Part shown: positions 1-12,241 of the stretch, in pieces
Layout: every line of letters begins with the position of its first letter
How positions within the stretch are numbered: position 1 is the first letter of the stretch
From: Astrocystis sublimbata
Lineage: Eukaryota > Ascomycota > Sordariomycetes > Xylariales > Xylariaceae
NCBI GenBank assembly: GCA_022453515.1
Contig: JAJNNY010000001.1
Coordinates: forward strand, 1,178,001-1,242,000
Length of the DNA: 64,000 nt
Direction of reading: 5' to 3'
Translations under genes and position numbers: made by a program
Notes under the pieces: generated by a model
What the model was told of the DNA's origin: nothing
The model's database searches: none
What the model saw: only the letters and a program-made list of their open reading frames with translations

Positions 1-1447
1 ATAAGCCCAAAAATAGCAACATACCTCTCCTGAACTCGAGTCTTTTTTGGTCGCTCTCGTAGGCAGCCAGCATCCAGATAATACCTAGATTTATGGGCGA
101 TATCTATGTGTATGCGTCCATACCGAGAGCTATAGTCAGTCATACGGCACCTGTAGGAGTCTCGGGAGTTGTCTAACCAATATGTCAATAGGTAGGTGGG
201 AGATGGAGGTAGCATTGCATGTGCCGGGGACGCACCCGCATCCCCAAATCTCGTGTTAAATTGCATTGCTGCAAGCTTGTTTCTGCTTGCAGAATAGTCG
301 GGTGCATTGCATCTTCTATATTCTTACATAGCGCATACCTACGTATACATTCAATACTACCAAAGAAATACTACAGTACCATACTCCGTAGTACCTACAC
401 CTTACACGTCCCCGTAATGCGCTAGTCAGATCATTAGCAATTCATGGTGAGACATCGACTTATGTCTTCAAGCCCCAGAAAAGAAAAGCAGGGACGGAAA
501 CAGAGAGACGTGCTCGGTGGTGTCGTGTCGCTTAGTAGTAGCCTGTGCGGGGAGGCGAGGGAGGCTTCTTGATGGCACAGGCTCGATCGACAGCTAAGAT
601 CTAATTACCTCATACGCATGGGCGGTGATGCTCCCAACGGCTGTAATTCTTATTGGACGTAGGTGAGATTCTCAAGTAGTAGTGTGTGTGGTGTTGCTTT
701 TCTGGAGTTTTGGACATATATATCTACCTATCTACACTTGAAGCTGCAGTCCAATTAGCTGTTCAGTACAAGCATTATCTACATCTTCAGCTAAAACTGT
801 GTCATCCACGGTGATGAAGCTGCCATATACGCACCTAGTCAATCTCTTAGGCATTTTATGAGTTATATATATAATGTCCTTGTTGCCACCATTTTGTGTA
901 TGTGTCTTTGTTACACATTCTCGAAAACATATCGTCACGTCTGAAATCATAGTTGACAACAACAGTGTTATTATTATGTGTTGCCCTCGGCCGTATTGCA
1001 AGTACTAAGTTTTGAACCTGCGAGCATTCGGATACTCAAATTCATGATCAAATTCATTTGCATCTCCCTTTCGATTCCTAGTGCATTTATCTACTGATCG
1101 GATAGCTATGAGTTCTCCGTGAAAGAGGGTAGACAAGCTCCTTTCGACTCAATGGGTTTAGGGCATAACATCATAGAGGCTTTCTAAACATCCTCGCATC
1201 GGCCCCTCATGTCAGCCTCCGGGGCCTGTAGATCACACCTTATGCTCGCCACAACAACAACATTTACCCAACTGTGTTCCCATTGCCTGTTATGCGAATG
1301 ACTCATACCCGGTGGTTTTACAGACCATTGGATACTCTCTGCAAACAACGAGACTTGCGTGTCGTATCATTTACGACCAAGCGCATATTCGCCGTTTCGT
1401 TCAATGATATCATCAGCAAACCTCTCAGATTCCAAACAGTAGCGAGC
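1..1447. other. intergenic, upstream of the glycosylase gene
   Basis: No supported gene. The stretch is AT-richer than the coding DNA and has scattered short open frames. The only frame that looks slightly protein-like is on the minus strand (about 732-880), but it has no family signature and no obvious splicing partners. The last few hundred bases should hold the promoter of the glycosylase gene. An open frame continues upstream of its chosen ATG to 1274. Confidence 0.5.
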
Positions 1448-2760
1448 ATGACAACACGGAGATCTGCGCGGTTGGTCGCTGCCGCGGAGGCGAATCCTTC
1501 GCCGTCAGATATACCACTGGAGCCATCTCCTGCTCCGGCGCAGAGGGGGCGCAAAAGGAAGACAGCGACGGATACGTCGTCATCCAAGGATGCATCCAAA
1601 GACGCCGCCGCCAAAGCGCCAGCGACATCCAAAAGGCAGCGCGCGCAGAAGGCAAGCACGCCTCCTCCACCAGAGCCGGCGCCAACACCGAGCAATGCAA
1701 GGCTGATGGCGGAGCCGGCTGCTCCGGCGGATCCCGTCGTTTCGACTCCGCCGAACAAGAAGAAACCGCGCGCCGCGGCGGTGAATCGCCTAGCAGCCTC
1801 GAACAAAACGCTCGGCACGCTTCTCTCTCCCGAGACTTCGCGCATCGTGACAAGTAGAGCCGCCGATGCGCGCTCTTCCTCGGCGTCGCCTACGAAGCAG
1901 CCTGCGCCGACGGCTCCTGTAGCTGGCACGTTGCTCGAGGAAGCGAACAATTATCTCATCTCCGTAGACCCGCGGATGAGGCCACTTGTCGAGAATAATC
2001 ATTGTCGGATATTCTCTCCCGAAGGGCTGGCTGAGAAAATCGACCCCTTTGAATCGCTGTGCAGCGGGATCATCTCACAACAAGTCTCGGTACGTATATG
2101 CATCTCTCACTCGTGACGCTCTAGTCACTTCACATTGACTACCAATCATCGACCTTTATTTCACTGACAACTTACCATTTCTGCAATCAGGGTGCCGCTG
2201 CGAAGTCGATAAAGAGGAAATTCATTGACTTATTTCACGAGGGTGGAGATACTGCAGAGAGAGAGAGTGGCTCCGCAGAAGTGAACGGAGACGATGGGCA
2301 AGAGCGCCGATTCCCACACCCGTCGGAGGTCGTCAACGTGCCCCTCGAAAAGCTCCGCACGGCAGGTCTCTCGCAGCGCAAGGCCGAGTACGTGTCCGGC
2401 TTGGCAGAGAAGTTCGCCAATGGCGAGCTCAATACGCAGATGCTCGCTGATGCCCCATACGAGGAGCTCATCAAGAAACTTACGGCGGTCCGCGGCCTGG
2501 GTCTCTGGTCTGCCGAGATGTTCGCCTGCTTCGGACTTAAGCGAACAGACGTCTTTTCGCTCGGCGATTTAGGCGTTCAGCGCGGGATGGCTGCGTTTGA
2601 GGGCCGGGACATCGCGAAGCTGAAGAGTAAAGGTGGGAAATTCAAGTATATGAGTGAAGCTGATATGACGGCCCTGGCAGACAAGTTCAGCCCATACAGG
2701 ACCTTGTTCATGTGGTATATGTGGAGAGTCGAAGAAACGGACATAAGCACGATGGAATAG
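1448..2760 (+). CDS. mag1: DNA-3-methyladenine glycosylase (AlkA/MAG1 type, HhH-GPD)
   Basis: Base-excision repair enzyme that removes alkylated purines such as 3-methyladenine. Two exons, 1448-2089 and 2191-2760, with a 101-nt phase-0 intron (GTACGT...ATCAG), give 403 residues. The first ~190 residues are disordered, Ala/Pro/Ser/Lys-rich and carry basic patches (GRKRK, KKKPR) that look like nuclear signals. The HhH-GPD domain follows: IISQQVSGAAAKSI across the splice, a helix-hairpin-helix (VRGLGLWSAEMF), then the FSLGDLGVQRG segment. Its Asp at about residue 340 matches the catalytic aspartate of the family. The start is the ATG at 1448; the same frame is open upstream to 1274, so a longer N-terminus is possible. 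The N-terminal extension is much longer than in the bacterial enzyme and is presumably regulatory or for localisation. Confidence 0.93.
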
Positions 2761-4172
2761 CTTTGAGCTAGATGAGTGTACCAAGACTTGTATTATATCA
2801 TTATCTGTTGAGATAGAAACTGGTGTGACATTGGTGATGAGAGCGATTTTGCAATTACCACGTTACCACGGTCTTGTGTGTGTCCAAGATGTAAGTGTTT
2901 GTCGAAGAGATATATTGTCATTACCGGTTGAATATGAACTATCCGGTTTCGAGACTGCCGGTGCGTATGTCAGAATATCTGATCAGTCAGTCGCATAGCT
3001 AAAAATCACACCACTCCGAATTCGAAACTCTCTTCATCACACGAGTTGTTGTTAATGTGTTCCTTGGCATCCAGTCTAAAACCAAACCAACACATTCTTC
3101 AGGTGGCTCACAATATGTTGCTTCTAGTCTGACATTTCACTGCAAAGCACGACTCGCTTATTACATCGAAGCGGTAAACAATAACATCGAAAATTGATTA
3201 CATAACTTTCCAATTACCCAACACCTCCTCTCTAGCTACGTGAGACCGTAAATATGTGGGCGAACCCAGACGAGGATGTACCCAGATACAGGCTATCCCG
3301 CATATGCTCAAAAGAGTGTACAAATTCCCCTCTCTATCTCAGTCCGGCAAAAGATACCGTTCAGTCAGCCATCAAGTGTGGGATGCATAAGCCATCATCG
3401 CACGGACACATAACCAAACCAAGGAGTTGGGATGAAGCCTGTATACATGTCATAAAACTTCGGCATATTTCTAAATGATACTCGCGTGTTGGCCGGAGGG
3501 TTGTCCACACACCGGTATCACATTCGAAATTGTGTATGGCACTCGTAGCGCAGACCTTGTCATGGTCAGAGTCGTTGTGAAAAGTCATGCCTACCTAAGT
3601 GAATAAGTAGGCACGTATGAACTTGTGCTACCTCGGTTATTGACAACCTTTGGCATATGAACCCCAAAACTCTTGAACGTCTTATTGTGATCCATTCTGG
3701 GGTGCAGGACCGTGGTTCCTGCTCCACTTGGGTGAACATACCCGGTGTTAAGCATTTGAAACCCCCTAAGCAAGACTACAAGGAAACAGGCCTTGAAGGA
3801 TAGGGCTAGTCGACGACAGAGCGGAACATTTACGGAGTATTACTTGCTCGCTCGCGAACCAGATAATCAAGATAATAGGAAGGTGTCATCTTATTCAGGG
3901 ATCATCTTTAATCTATCTCCAAATGCAGCCTGCCAGGGACGAGGTGCCAAATAGCCGATCGCAACTCTAAAAAGTCTTGTCTGATCAATGCGGCATAAAG
4001 ACATGGAGAATATTGCTGCAATGGTACCAACCGGCTCAATATATATCCCAGTATATATAGATCGGCTACGCACCCTGACCGATAGATGTGATGTACCTAT
4101 CTATGCGAGGCATACGAGTACCATCGACTGCGAAGTCTCGCTCTCATCACAGGACAGTCCAATCGGTTGAGT
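2761..4172. other. intergenic between glycosylase and tannase genes
   Basis: No supported gene. It contains a short dyad around 3590-3613 (GCCTACCTAA ... TAGGCA), one variant of the recurrent CCTA-type palindrome. A tandem TATATA tract at about 4040-4061 (ATATATATCC...ATATATAG) lies 110-130 bp before the esterase ATG and is a plausible TATA region. Confidence 0.45.
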
Positions 4173-5903
4173 ATGCGCATCTACGTCGGAGGGCTCGTTC
4201 TGAGCCTGAGCAGTGGCCTTGCCGCTGGCCAAGCAGCTTCGTTGGCGCAACTCTGCACTGTCGACTATGTCACTACCGCACTCCCGATTGAAGATATCGG
4301 CTTGGCAGTGACTATCGACACATCTTCGGTCTCGGTAGCACTGGCGACGAACAAAACCGTCCGTTCCGAGTGGTACCCTTCGACCGTTGTTGATTACTGT
4401 ACCGTGACCTTCGCATACGCACACCATGGCCTCAATAATGATACTGTCCAAGTGTCATATCTCGTCCCCTCGCCAGAAAAGTTCACAAGGCGTTACTTGT
4501 CAACCGGGGGTGGTGGCCTGGCCATCAACTCCGGCACGCAGTATACGCCAAGCGGGATATTGGTGGGCGCGGTAGCCGGTATAACAGACGGTGGTTTCGG
4601 GTCTTTCGACACGCCGTATGACGCAGCATTCTTGCTAGCCAACGGTACTGTGAACTGGCAAGCTACATATATGTTTGGGTACCAAGCGCACCATGAGCTC
4701 GCCACGCTTGGCAAGCAGTTCACGCGCAACTTATTCAACGTCTCGTCGGACGAGAGACTGTACTCGTACTACCAAGGATGCTCGGAGGGCGGCCGCGAGG
4801 GCTGGAGTCAGATTCAGCGTTTCTCCGACCAGTTCGATGGCCTCGTTACCGGAGCCCCGGCCATTCGCCTGAGCCAGCTGCAGACAAACCACTTGTCGGG
4901 CGGCGTACTGGAGGAGATGGCTGGATACTTCCCCCCGCCATGCGAACTGGAGAAAATCAGGAACCTGACCATTGCAGCCTGTGACGGGCTGGATGGTAAA
5001 GTCGACGGCGTTGTAGCGCGATCGGATCTTTGCAGACTGAAATTCGACTACGAGGCAACAATCGGTGAGCCGTACCACTGCCCTCCCTCGGCGAGTGGTG
5101 GCTTCCCTCCCGGCAGCAACCCGACACCTGAGCAGAACGGCACCGTGACGCGTGAGGCCGTTGCCATCGCCAAGGCATTTACAGAGGGCCTGATCGACTC
5201 CAAAGGGCGACGTGTGTATCTGAACCCACCGCCGGGATCCTCCTTCGGGGATGCGACGACAAGATATAACGCCGCTACTAGTGCCTGGGAGCCAGCACCC
5301 ATAACTCTTGGTAGCGGATGGATCACACGGTTCCTCCAGCTCGAAGACAACGATATCCTCGATACCCTGTCAGGGGTAACGGTAGACCAGCTTCGGGACT
5401 GGATGTACTCCGGGATGATGAAGTACTACGACTCGCTGCAGACGACATGGACGGACCTAGACGGTTTCCGGGGCGCCGGCAGCAAGGTCCTCGTCCTGCA
5501 CGGCGAGGCGGACAGTGCGATCCCAGCGGGTTCGTCCGTACATTACTACGAGTCCGTACGGCAGGCGATGTTCGGGGACCTGAGCTACGACGATGGAACC
5601 AAGGCCCTCGACGACTTCTACCGCTTATACATCGTCCCGGGCGCCGAGCACTGCGGCAGTAATATGGCGCAGCCCGGCGCCGGGTGGCCTTCGACCACTC
5701 TGCAGACCGTCATCGAGTGGGTAGAGAAGGACATCGCGCCTGAGACCTTGAATACCACAGGCAAGAGTATAAGCAGTGTTTGTAGATGGCCGCTACGGCC
5801 GTTGTGGTCGGGCAATGGGACGAAGTCTGAGTGTGTGTTTGATCAAAAGTCCGTCGACTCCTGGATGTACACGTTTGATGCATTCAAGTTCCCAGTCTAC
5901 TGA
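4173..5903 (+). CDS. secreted tannase / feruloyl esterase family protein
   Basis: Single-exon gene, 576 residues. It belongs to the tannase/feruloyl esterase family, extracellular serine esterases that release gallic or ferulic acid from plant polyphenol and cell-wall esters. The N-terminus (MRIYVGGLVLSLSSGLAAGQA) is a clear signal peptide. The family's CS-D-HC arrangement is complete: a GCSEGG nucleophile elbow with Ser at about residue 204 preceded by Cys203, Asp447 in HGEADSAIPAG, and His493-Cys494 in PGAEHCG. The two cysteines next to Ser and His would form the family's active-site disulfide. Several NxT/NxS sequons agree with secretion. The start is the ATG at 4173; the open frame begins 6 nt upstream with TTG. 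Substrate (tannin or feruloyl ester) cannot be decided from sequence. It stands alone, not in a cluster. Confidence 0.93.
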   Translation: MRIYVGGLVLSLSSGLAAGQAASLAQLCTVDYVTTALPIEDIGLAVTIDTSSVSVALATNKTVRSEWYPSTVVDYCTVTFAYAHHGLNNDTVQVSYLVPSPEKFTRRYLSTGGGGLAINSGTQYTPSGILVGAVAGITDGGFGSFDTPYDAAFLLANGTVNWQATYMFGYQAHHELATLGKQFTRNLFNVSSDERLYSYYQGCSEGGREGWSQIQRFSDQFDGLVTGAPAIRLSQLQTNHLSGGVLEEMAGYFPPPCELEKIRNLTIAACDGLDGKVDGVVARSDLCRLKFDYEATIGEPYHCPPSASGGFPPGSNPTPEQNGTVTREAVAIAKAFTEGLIDSKGRRVYLNPPPGSSFGDATTRYNAATSAWEPAPITLGSGWITRFLQLEDNDILDTLSGVTVDQLRDWMYSGMMKYYDSLQTTWTDLDGFRGAGSKVLVLHGEADSAIPAGSSVHYYESVRQAMFGDLSYDDGTKALDDFYRLYIVPGAEHCGSNMAQPGAGWPSTTLQTVIEWVEKDIAPETLNTTGKSISSVCRWPLRPLWSGNGTKSECVFDQKSVDSWMYTFDAFKFPVY

Positions 5904-8900
5904 GTCCAGGGACCAATGATGAATACGTACATGTTTTCATAACCATACACCTCATTATCATGGTCACATTGACTCAAGACAGGCATCCATTGCTGCAGGA
6001 CGCACCTATGGTTTTACATCTTCGTGTGACAGGATTCTGACACTATTGAGTGTACGCAGGCCTTTGCGTCTGATAGAACCCAATTACTGAACAATATGAC
6101 AACTACATCAAGTGTAATAGCCATGGCCGGGAATAAGCACTTAGGTTTGGTCAACTGTTGCGTGATTATTCTAAACCTAGTTGGCCTATGCATCTCTTAC
6201 ATAGAGAGGCGTCGTAATGGCTACATCTTACGAGTCTGTACACCAATAACATCAATTTGTGTGTTAGCAGTAGATAGGTTGTCTTGATTGTGATTCAAGC
6301 TTGACCGAGCAATGACCGAATCAATAGGTATTATAGGCAAGGGGTCCTCGTTAAACGAATGGGTGGTACCAAAACTTTGGGTTTCAAGGTGCTGTAAAAT
6401 GACGACAAACAGCGAGACAGACAAATAAGGGATCTATGAGTATACCTCTGCTCACCCACTAAAACCTACCTATTTGCTGATCCAAGCCATCCGACGCGTT
6501 GTTCGAATGCGGTTTGTCGCAGATCACGGCCCGCGGCTTTTCGCAGAATGCCGAGTCGGGTACGGGTACGGCAGCACGTATGCGTGCATGTGGGATGGAT
6601 GAGTTTAATTGTTGCAAAAAGACATGCTTTTCTTCCCTCAGCACGAGTATCTTGGCGGGACTTAGGGAACAGCTCGCGTGCAACTAAGTATATCCAGCAT
6701 GTGACTGCGCTGACCTTTGAACAACTACGTAAATGTATTGTCATGGGCATGTACAGAATACGAGCAAGTGGCCAAATTCTCGTGTTGATTCCCAGTCCCT
6801 TGGGGTACGTCTTCCCACGAAATTTGTATGTACTACTGGTAGAAACACGTGGGGTGCAGCACCATACCTGTGGGATGGTACTACCTACTTACTATCTATA
6901 TACCACGTAGTCGAGAATAGAAAAGATAGAAAAAAGTACGACAAAGATTACGGGATTGGTACGTAACCTTACACATGTGTCTGGAGTGCATGAACATATG
7001 GACATCCTTGGCTCCATGGCGGCAAAAATATTCGAATGTACCCATGTCGGTATCATGACAGGATTCACTGAATCTCTGATTGATCTCTAGTGAAGACCCT
7101 TCCTAAGCTGGAATGAGGCGGAGCCGTATGCGTGGGTAGGGTCGCATGGACTAATATTCGCATTGTCGCGTAATTTCGCTATAAGATTATAAGATAGGAG
7201 ATATATTTCGATCGCTTTATCTTCTCGGGCCAGAGCTGACTACATAGTATGTCAATGGAGTTCTTTGAGAAGAGATGGACATGGTGCTAGGCAATGACAG
7301 GCTCGTCCACCACGATTCGACGTCGATGGTCAACTCTACATAGTAAAAAAAAACGTGACAAGAGCGAGCGTCGTAGCTAAAACACCACCGGACGGTATGG
7401 GAATTATCTTAGCGGTAATTTCGAGACCGGTTGGCTCCACGGTGTCGTCATCGACTTCGGTGATCAGCGGCTACGACACTAATTGTTTTGAATGCTACCC
7501 TTGTGAACCACCACCATTGGCCAGACGAGTATCTTTGATGCGTTGCTTTGCTTTGAGGTGTTTGACATTTGAGTAATCGTGGGTAGCACAGCTTCGTAGT
7601 AGCGCGCTAGCTCACTAGTAAATAAGAACTAAGCCGATAGCACTAAACCGACCAGGTGAGATAGATATCCTTTGCCGATCCAGATGCGTTCCCGTGCACA
7701 AGGAGGAGACGTATACTGTGTATGTACGTCCAACATGGCGTTGTACGGTCAACGAACTTCAATTCAAGCTCTGAATCGACGGCGTCTTTGAAGATGGTCT
7801 TTGGGCACGCGACAACAAAGCGATACTGGCAGCAGTGTTACGGGATACCTTACAGTTCGGATAAGACAGAACGACCGAGGTATATATTTGTAGTCTGAAA
7901 GTGTTCTGTCATCCTGAGTAGTTGGGCTTGGAGAAACTGGATTGATCAACCTCATGCAGTCAAATCTGTACTGGTATCGTCGAGCCAGTCGGGAAGCCCC
8001 AGACACGGCTACGGCTGTGTGAATGGCAATAAACTCATGCATATGCCTGTACGCGCAAGCAAGCGGATGCAAAGGCGGCCAAACCTTGGCTAAAGGTGCC
8101 CAGAGCTGGGTCTGCAGGATACCCTTGTCGGTAAAATGGAGATGTAGCAGGGGGTAATCTTACGTCTTCGTAGACCACGAAACGAACCGAGCGAGGATAT
8201 ACCTGTGCATAGTGGTGACTTCGAATCCAAATGGGCACAGCCACCCCAAGCATTCGATGATGATGATGAGGAGGAAGATCGCAACGTAAGGTGGTGGATG
8301 ACGAAGCCTGAGCTGTGAATGGCCACTCTGGTCTTTAAAGAATGTATTGAAGTTCGGGGGATGATGGGATCTTGCTGGATTGGGAATGTCTTCAAGAAGC
8401 GTGCCTAGACAAGGATGTGGGTTGCGGAAAGGACGATACGAGACCATACCAGATTATGTCTGGCCAAAAAGACAAATGCCGTAAGGTTGAGTGAAGTGAA
8501 GTGCTGCCTGCCGACTTGATTCGACGCTGTCAGATAGATAGTCAACGCAGCCATCCCACACGAGCAACGTTAGGAGAGCGTGGGAGTGGGCAATGGCATT
8601 GATGGGTCAAGATAGCTTCGCATTCCTTGTTCACTCTGTTCTCTGCTCCAAGCTGAGCAGTTGGCAGTCCCAAGGAATTGATCGTTCTAGAATGCGGCCT
8701 TCTGATCTCAACATGGGCACGGTGGACCTTGGCTTTGGCGTGATGCAGCCAGCAGCATCTGTCGAAGACAAGGGGCTTCGGGGGGCAGCACTGCGATGTT
8801 GGGTTACATGGCGAGATGCTGGCTGCGATGGAGTCGTTAATCTGCCCAGATACCCCGAGACCCAGCACTGCCCAGGAACGCCAACGCTAAGCAGACTCGA

Positions 8901-10974
8901 ATAGCAGGAGCAGGAGCTACAGGAGCTAGTGTGTAGGCAAGTGTGGGATATTTTATCGAGTCGTCATCTCCCGGGCGTGCTGCTGTTTAATAAAAACAAG
9001 TACGACTACGGAGCACGAGTAGCGCGCTCGGCGCGTGCTGTAATCCTCAGTAGCGGTCGATTCATGCCAGAACAAGAACCATTCCAGACACCCGTCCGTT
9101 GTTGATACCGGCATCCAAGGAGGGCATGAGGGGTGCCTCAAGTAAAACAGGCTGCCTCAGTCGACGATGATGGCACAGCGCTGGTGCCACGACGATTAGG
9201 TACTTACGCTTACAAGTATGGCTTTTCTTACATGTGTTCTGTTATCATATTGGCTCGATTGTGTCGATACCATATAGGTACCTGGTGAGGTACCAGTTGA
9301 GCTCAGGCATGTCGGCCCAGGTGGCAATCGAAGCTGGTGGCGGCCAAGGCAGGGCCAAGGTACCAGAGCAGGTATCTGTGGTACCGTGCGAAACTCACAA
9401 GATCCCGACATGGTGCTCATGTCGCCTCCAGCAGGCCGTGCTTGCCGCAGAGGTGGCCCCATCAGCGAATCAGGACCCTCTGCCTTAGGGGCTTGAGGGA
9501 CAGCCAGTGGACTAGATCAGTTAGGCCGCAGCAGGCGAGCAGGCCCCGAGGGAGCGAATCTAACAACCCCTCCGCCCCCTGCTCGACCGGCACGTCTTAG
9601 GGCGGGACCTACTCGTAGGTAGCAGGTTGTAGTACAGTGTGCACAGGTGCAGCAGCAGCAGCAGCAGCAGCAAAGGAGGCGCCTGTTCCGGTAGGTACTC
9701 GTAGGAGACGGCAGGAGCAAGCTGCGTCCCTGATCGATCCCCCTTTTGCAGGCTCTGCAGGCTTTATTCCCACGCCCCCCTGCACCTCCGGCCCTCCCCA
9801 AAAACCCATAAGTCGGATTCCAAAACGTTTCGGCTTTTCTTGTCCACGTCCTGACCTTCCTCCTCATCCCTCTCTTACATACAAGCAGCGATCCTCCTGC
9901 TTCTTCCATTTCGGATTCATTCGTTTGTCCATATTCCTTCGCCATACCGGAAGAGCACTCGCTCCAGTACTTCCTACCCTTTAATACATACATACAAATC
10001 ACAGACACGCTATTCGCCCACCAACACCGACACAAACCCATCTCGACTTCCTTGCCAAACACTAATTTCGTCTTTGTTGTTATCGTAAAGCACCCCAACG
10101 TCACTTCCGACTTGATCAAGTCGGCTTTGTGAAGGCCGAACGATTTATTGGCAACTTTCGAAACGCCAGTACAATAGTAGCTTTTCCGAAAACACCGACT
10201 TCTTTACGTTAAAGGTAAGAGCTTTCTATTTTAATGATGCGTTTCGATGTTATCTGCGACCTCTGGGATTGTTCCGGCCATGAAGTTCTCGGCCCAATTT
10301 TTATTTGTTGGGAGAAGGGTGTCGCCATGGAAACGCATAAGGAGTTACAGAGGAGGCCGTGTTACCGAGGAGCATGTTGTCACACAGCAAGAGGCAACAT
10401 CGCATCAGAAAGAGTCCACAACCGAGGATTGCCGTACAACGAGCCTCGAATTGGAGTGCAAGTACCGACGCTGTGGGTTGAATCTATGGTCGTGGGACAC
10501 CAGAAGATTTTGACCAACCTCCTCCAAGTGTCTACCACGAATGAGAAACGCCTGCGATTGTTCGACAACAGTACAAGCTGTGCATGAATGTTGACAGTGG
10601 CCGTGGCATACGCGCCGTACGTTGGCAGCTACGTGGCACTATTGCATTACTCGAGACTTCCCAAGCACAGGGGTTTCAGATGGTTATTGCACTTTTCCTG
10701 AAGAACCTTGGAACTTCGATGCGTCACACCAGCTTCCAAAGCGTCTACGGCCATCAACTTTCAAGCCGCGCAGGCAGTACTCGCTTTTCAAGCTCTTAAC
10801 AACCACAATCATTTCTTCAGCTTTATTGTCATCAACGCTTTTTGGACTGTGCACCAAGCGGAGCACATTTATTGTCCACACTTTGGCCGAGATTGCCACC
10901 ATCATCTCGTGCCACTTTAACAGGTCGAATTACCGTATTTGATCCAGCGCTAACGCGCAACCCTCATAGTCAAG
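5904..10974. other. long intergenic region and probable ECM33 leader
   Basis: No protein gene can be supported over 5 kb. From about 9740 to 10180 the + strand becomes strongly C/T-rich, as in highly expressed fungal promoters and transcription start regions. A CAG/GCA triplet run lies at about 9648-9672. A GTAAGA donor at 10213 and a TTTAACAG acceptor at 10923 could bound a ~710-nt intron in the 5' UTR of the ECM33 gene. Open frames here, including a 200-codon minus frame over the pyrimidine tract, are compositional artefacts. Confidence 0.45.
9648..9672. repeat. CAG/GCA trinucleotide microsatellite
   Basis: About eight uninterrupted CAG units in the presumed promoter of the ECM33 gene. It is noncoding in the accepted annotation, so length variation between isolates is likely to be tolerated. 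Confidence 0.85.
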
Positions 10975-12241
10975 ATGCACAGCAAGGAGATTCTGTCCGC
11001 CATCGCCGCGCTTGGCGTGGTATCAGGTAAGCTTCATGCTCACTACGTTTAGGATCGCAATGCTAACAATATTTGTAGGCGTCGCTGCTGTAGGCTGCAA
11101 AGATGACCCAGTCGAGATCAACAACGCCGCCGATGCCATGCAAGCCGGTAACTGCCAGTCTATCCCCAACGATCTCGTTCTCAGCACCACTGCTGGTACC
11201 GCCATCGACTTGAGCGGTCGCCTGTCGGAGATCGGTGGTGATCTCATCGTCAAGAACAACGGAGCCATTCAATCGTTGAGGGCCGACAACCTGAAGACTA
11301 TTGGCGGCAACTTCATGCTCCAGAACGTCACTGCCCTGGCCTCCCTCACAATGCCTGCACTCTCTGAAGTCGGTTCTATCGAGTGGACCACGCTGAGCGC
11401 GCTCAGTGAGCCCACTTTCGGAATGCCCGGTGTCACCAAGGCCAAGAGCGTCATTATTGCGGACACTTTTGTGACCAACTTGGATGGCATCAATGTCCAA
11501 GACATCAACCACATGGACATCAACAACAACCACCGCCTGTCAAAGTTCTCTACTAGCATTAAGACTTTGAGCGAGGCTCTGTATGTCAACTCGAACTCCT
11601 TGAACATGACGATGGAGATGCCCAACCTGCGATGGATTGCCAACATGACCATCGCCAACGTCTCCACCTTTTCCGTTCCTTCGCTGGAGACGGTCAACGG
11701 CTCTCTGCGATTCGACTCGAACTACTTCACCACCTTCAACGCCCCCAACCTGACCGAGATCTCGCAAGGTGACTTGTCTTTCGTCAGCAACCCCCAGCTA
11801 ACGAACATTTCCATCCCCATGTTGGAGAAGATCGGTGGTGGATTGACCATTGCCAACAACACTGATCTCCAGAAGGTCAATGGTCTGGGCTCTCTTGCCG
11901 ACGTTGGTGGTGCCATCAAGATGCGTGGCTCTTTCGATGACATCCAGCTTCCCAGCATTGACAACGTTGTCGGAACCGCCGAATTCGTCAGTACCGAGGA
12001 CATCACCAAGTCCTGCGACACCTTGATGGAGCTTAGCGGAAACAAGATCCAAGGAAAGGTCACTGACTGCAAGGGCAAAGTCGCTGACGCCAACAACGAC
12101 ACTTCTGAGGCTGGTGATGGCTCGTCGGGCAACGGCAAGGGTGGCAAGGGCGACGAGGGCGCTGCGTCCCTCGCCAGCGCAAGCATGCCTACCGTAGTCA
12201 CCCTCGCCGCCCTCGGCGGTCTCGTGGCTGCGTTCTTGTAG
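10975..12241 (+). CDS. ecm33: GPI-anchored cell-wall protein, Ecm33/Sps2 family
   Basis: Surface glycoprotein needed for cell-wall organisation. Exons 10975-11026 and 11079-12241 are separated by a 52-nt phase-1 intron (GTAAGC, TGCTAAC branch site, TTGTAG) and give 404 residues. The first exon supplies the start of a secretion signal (MHSKEILSAIAALGVVSG) that the second exon completes. The body is a series of receptor-L/leucine-rich-repeat-like strands: recurring patterns such as IGGDLIVKNN, IGGNFMLQN, IGGGLTIANN and VGGAIKM. Many NxT/NxS sites fit heavy N-glycosylation. The C-terminus has a Ser/Gly/Lys-rich linker followed by a hydrophobic tail (VVTLAALGGLVAAFL), the expected GPI-attachment signal. 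Length and architecture match fungal Ecm33. The long pyrimidine-rich leader suggests strong constitutive expression. Confidence 0.95.

Noticed and set aside
732..1001. 89-codon minus frame near the left edge
   Set aside because: It has an ordinary amino-acid mix but no domain. The start is not supported and neighbouring exons could not be found.
6548..6910. 120-codon + frame between the tannase and ecm33 genes
   Set aside because: Unremarkable text, overlapping other frames equally long. No support for expression.
9517..10119. 200-codon minus frame with poly-Cys
   Set aside because: It reads the antisense of a CAG repeat and a pyrimidine-rich promoter tract. No domain, and the composition explains it.
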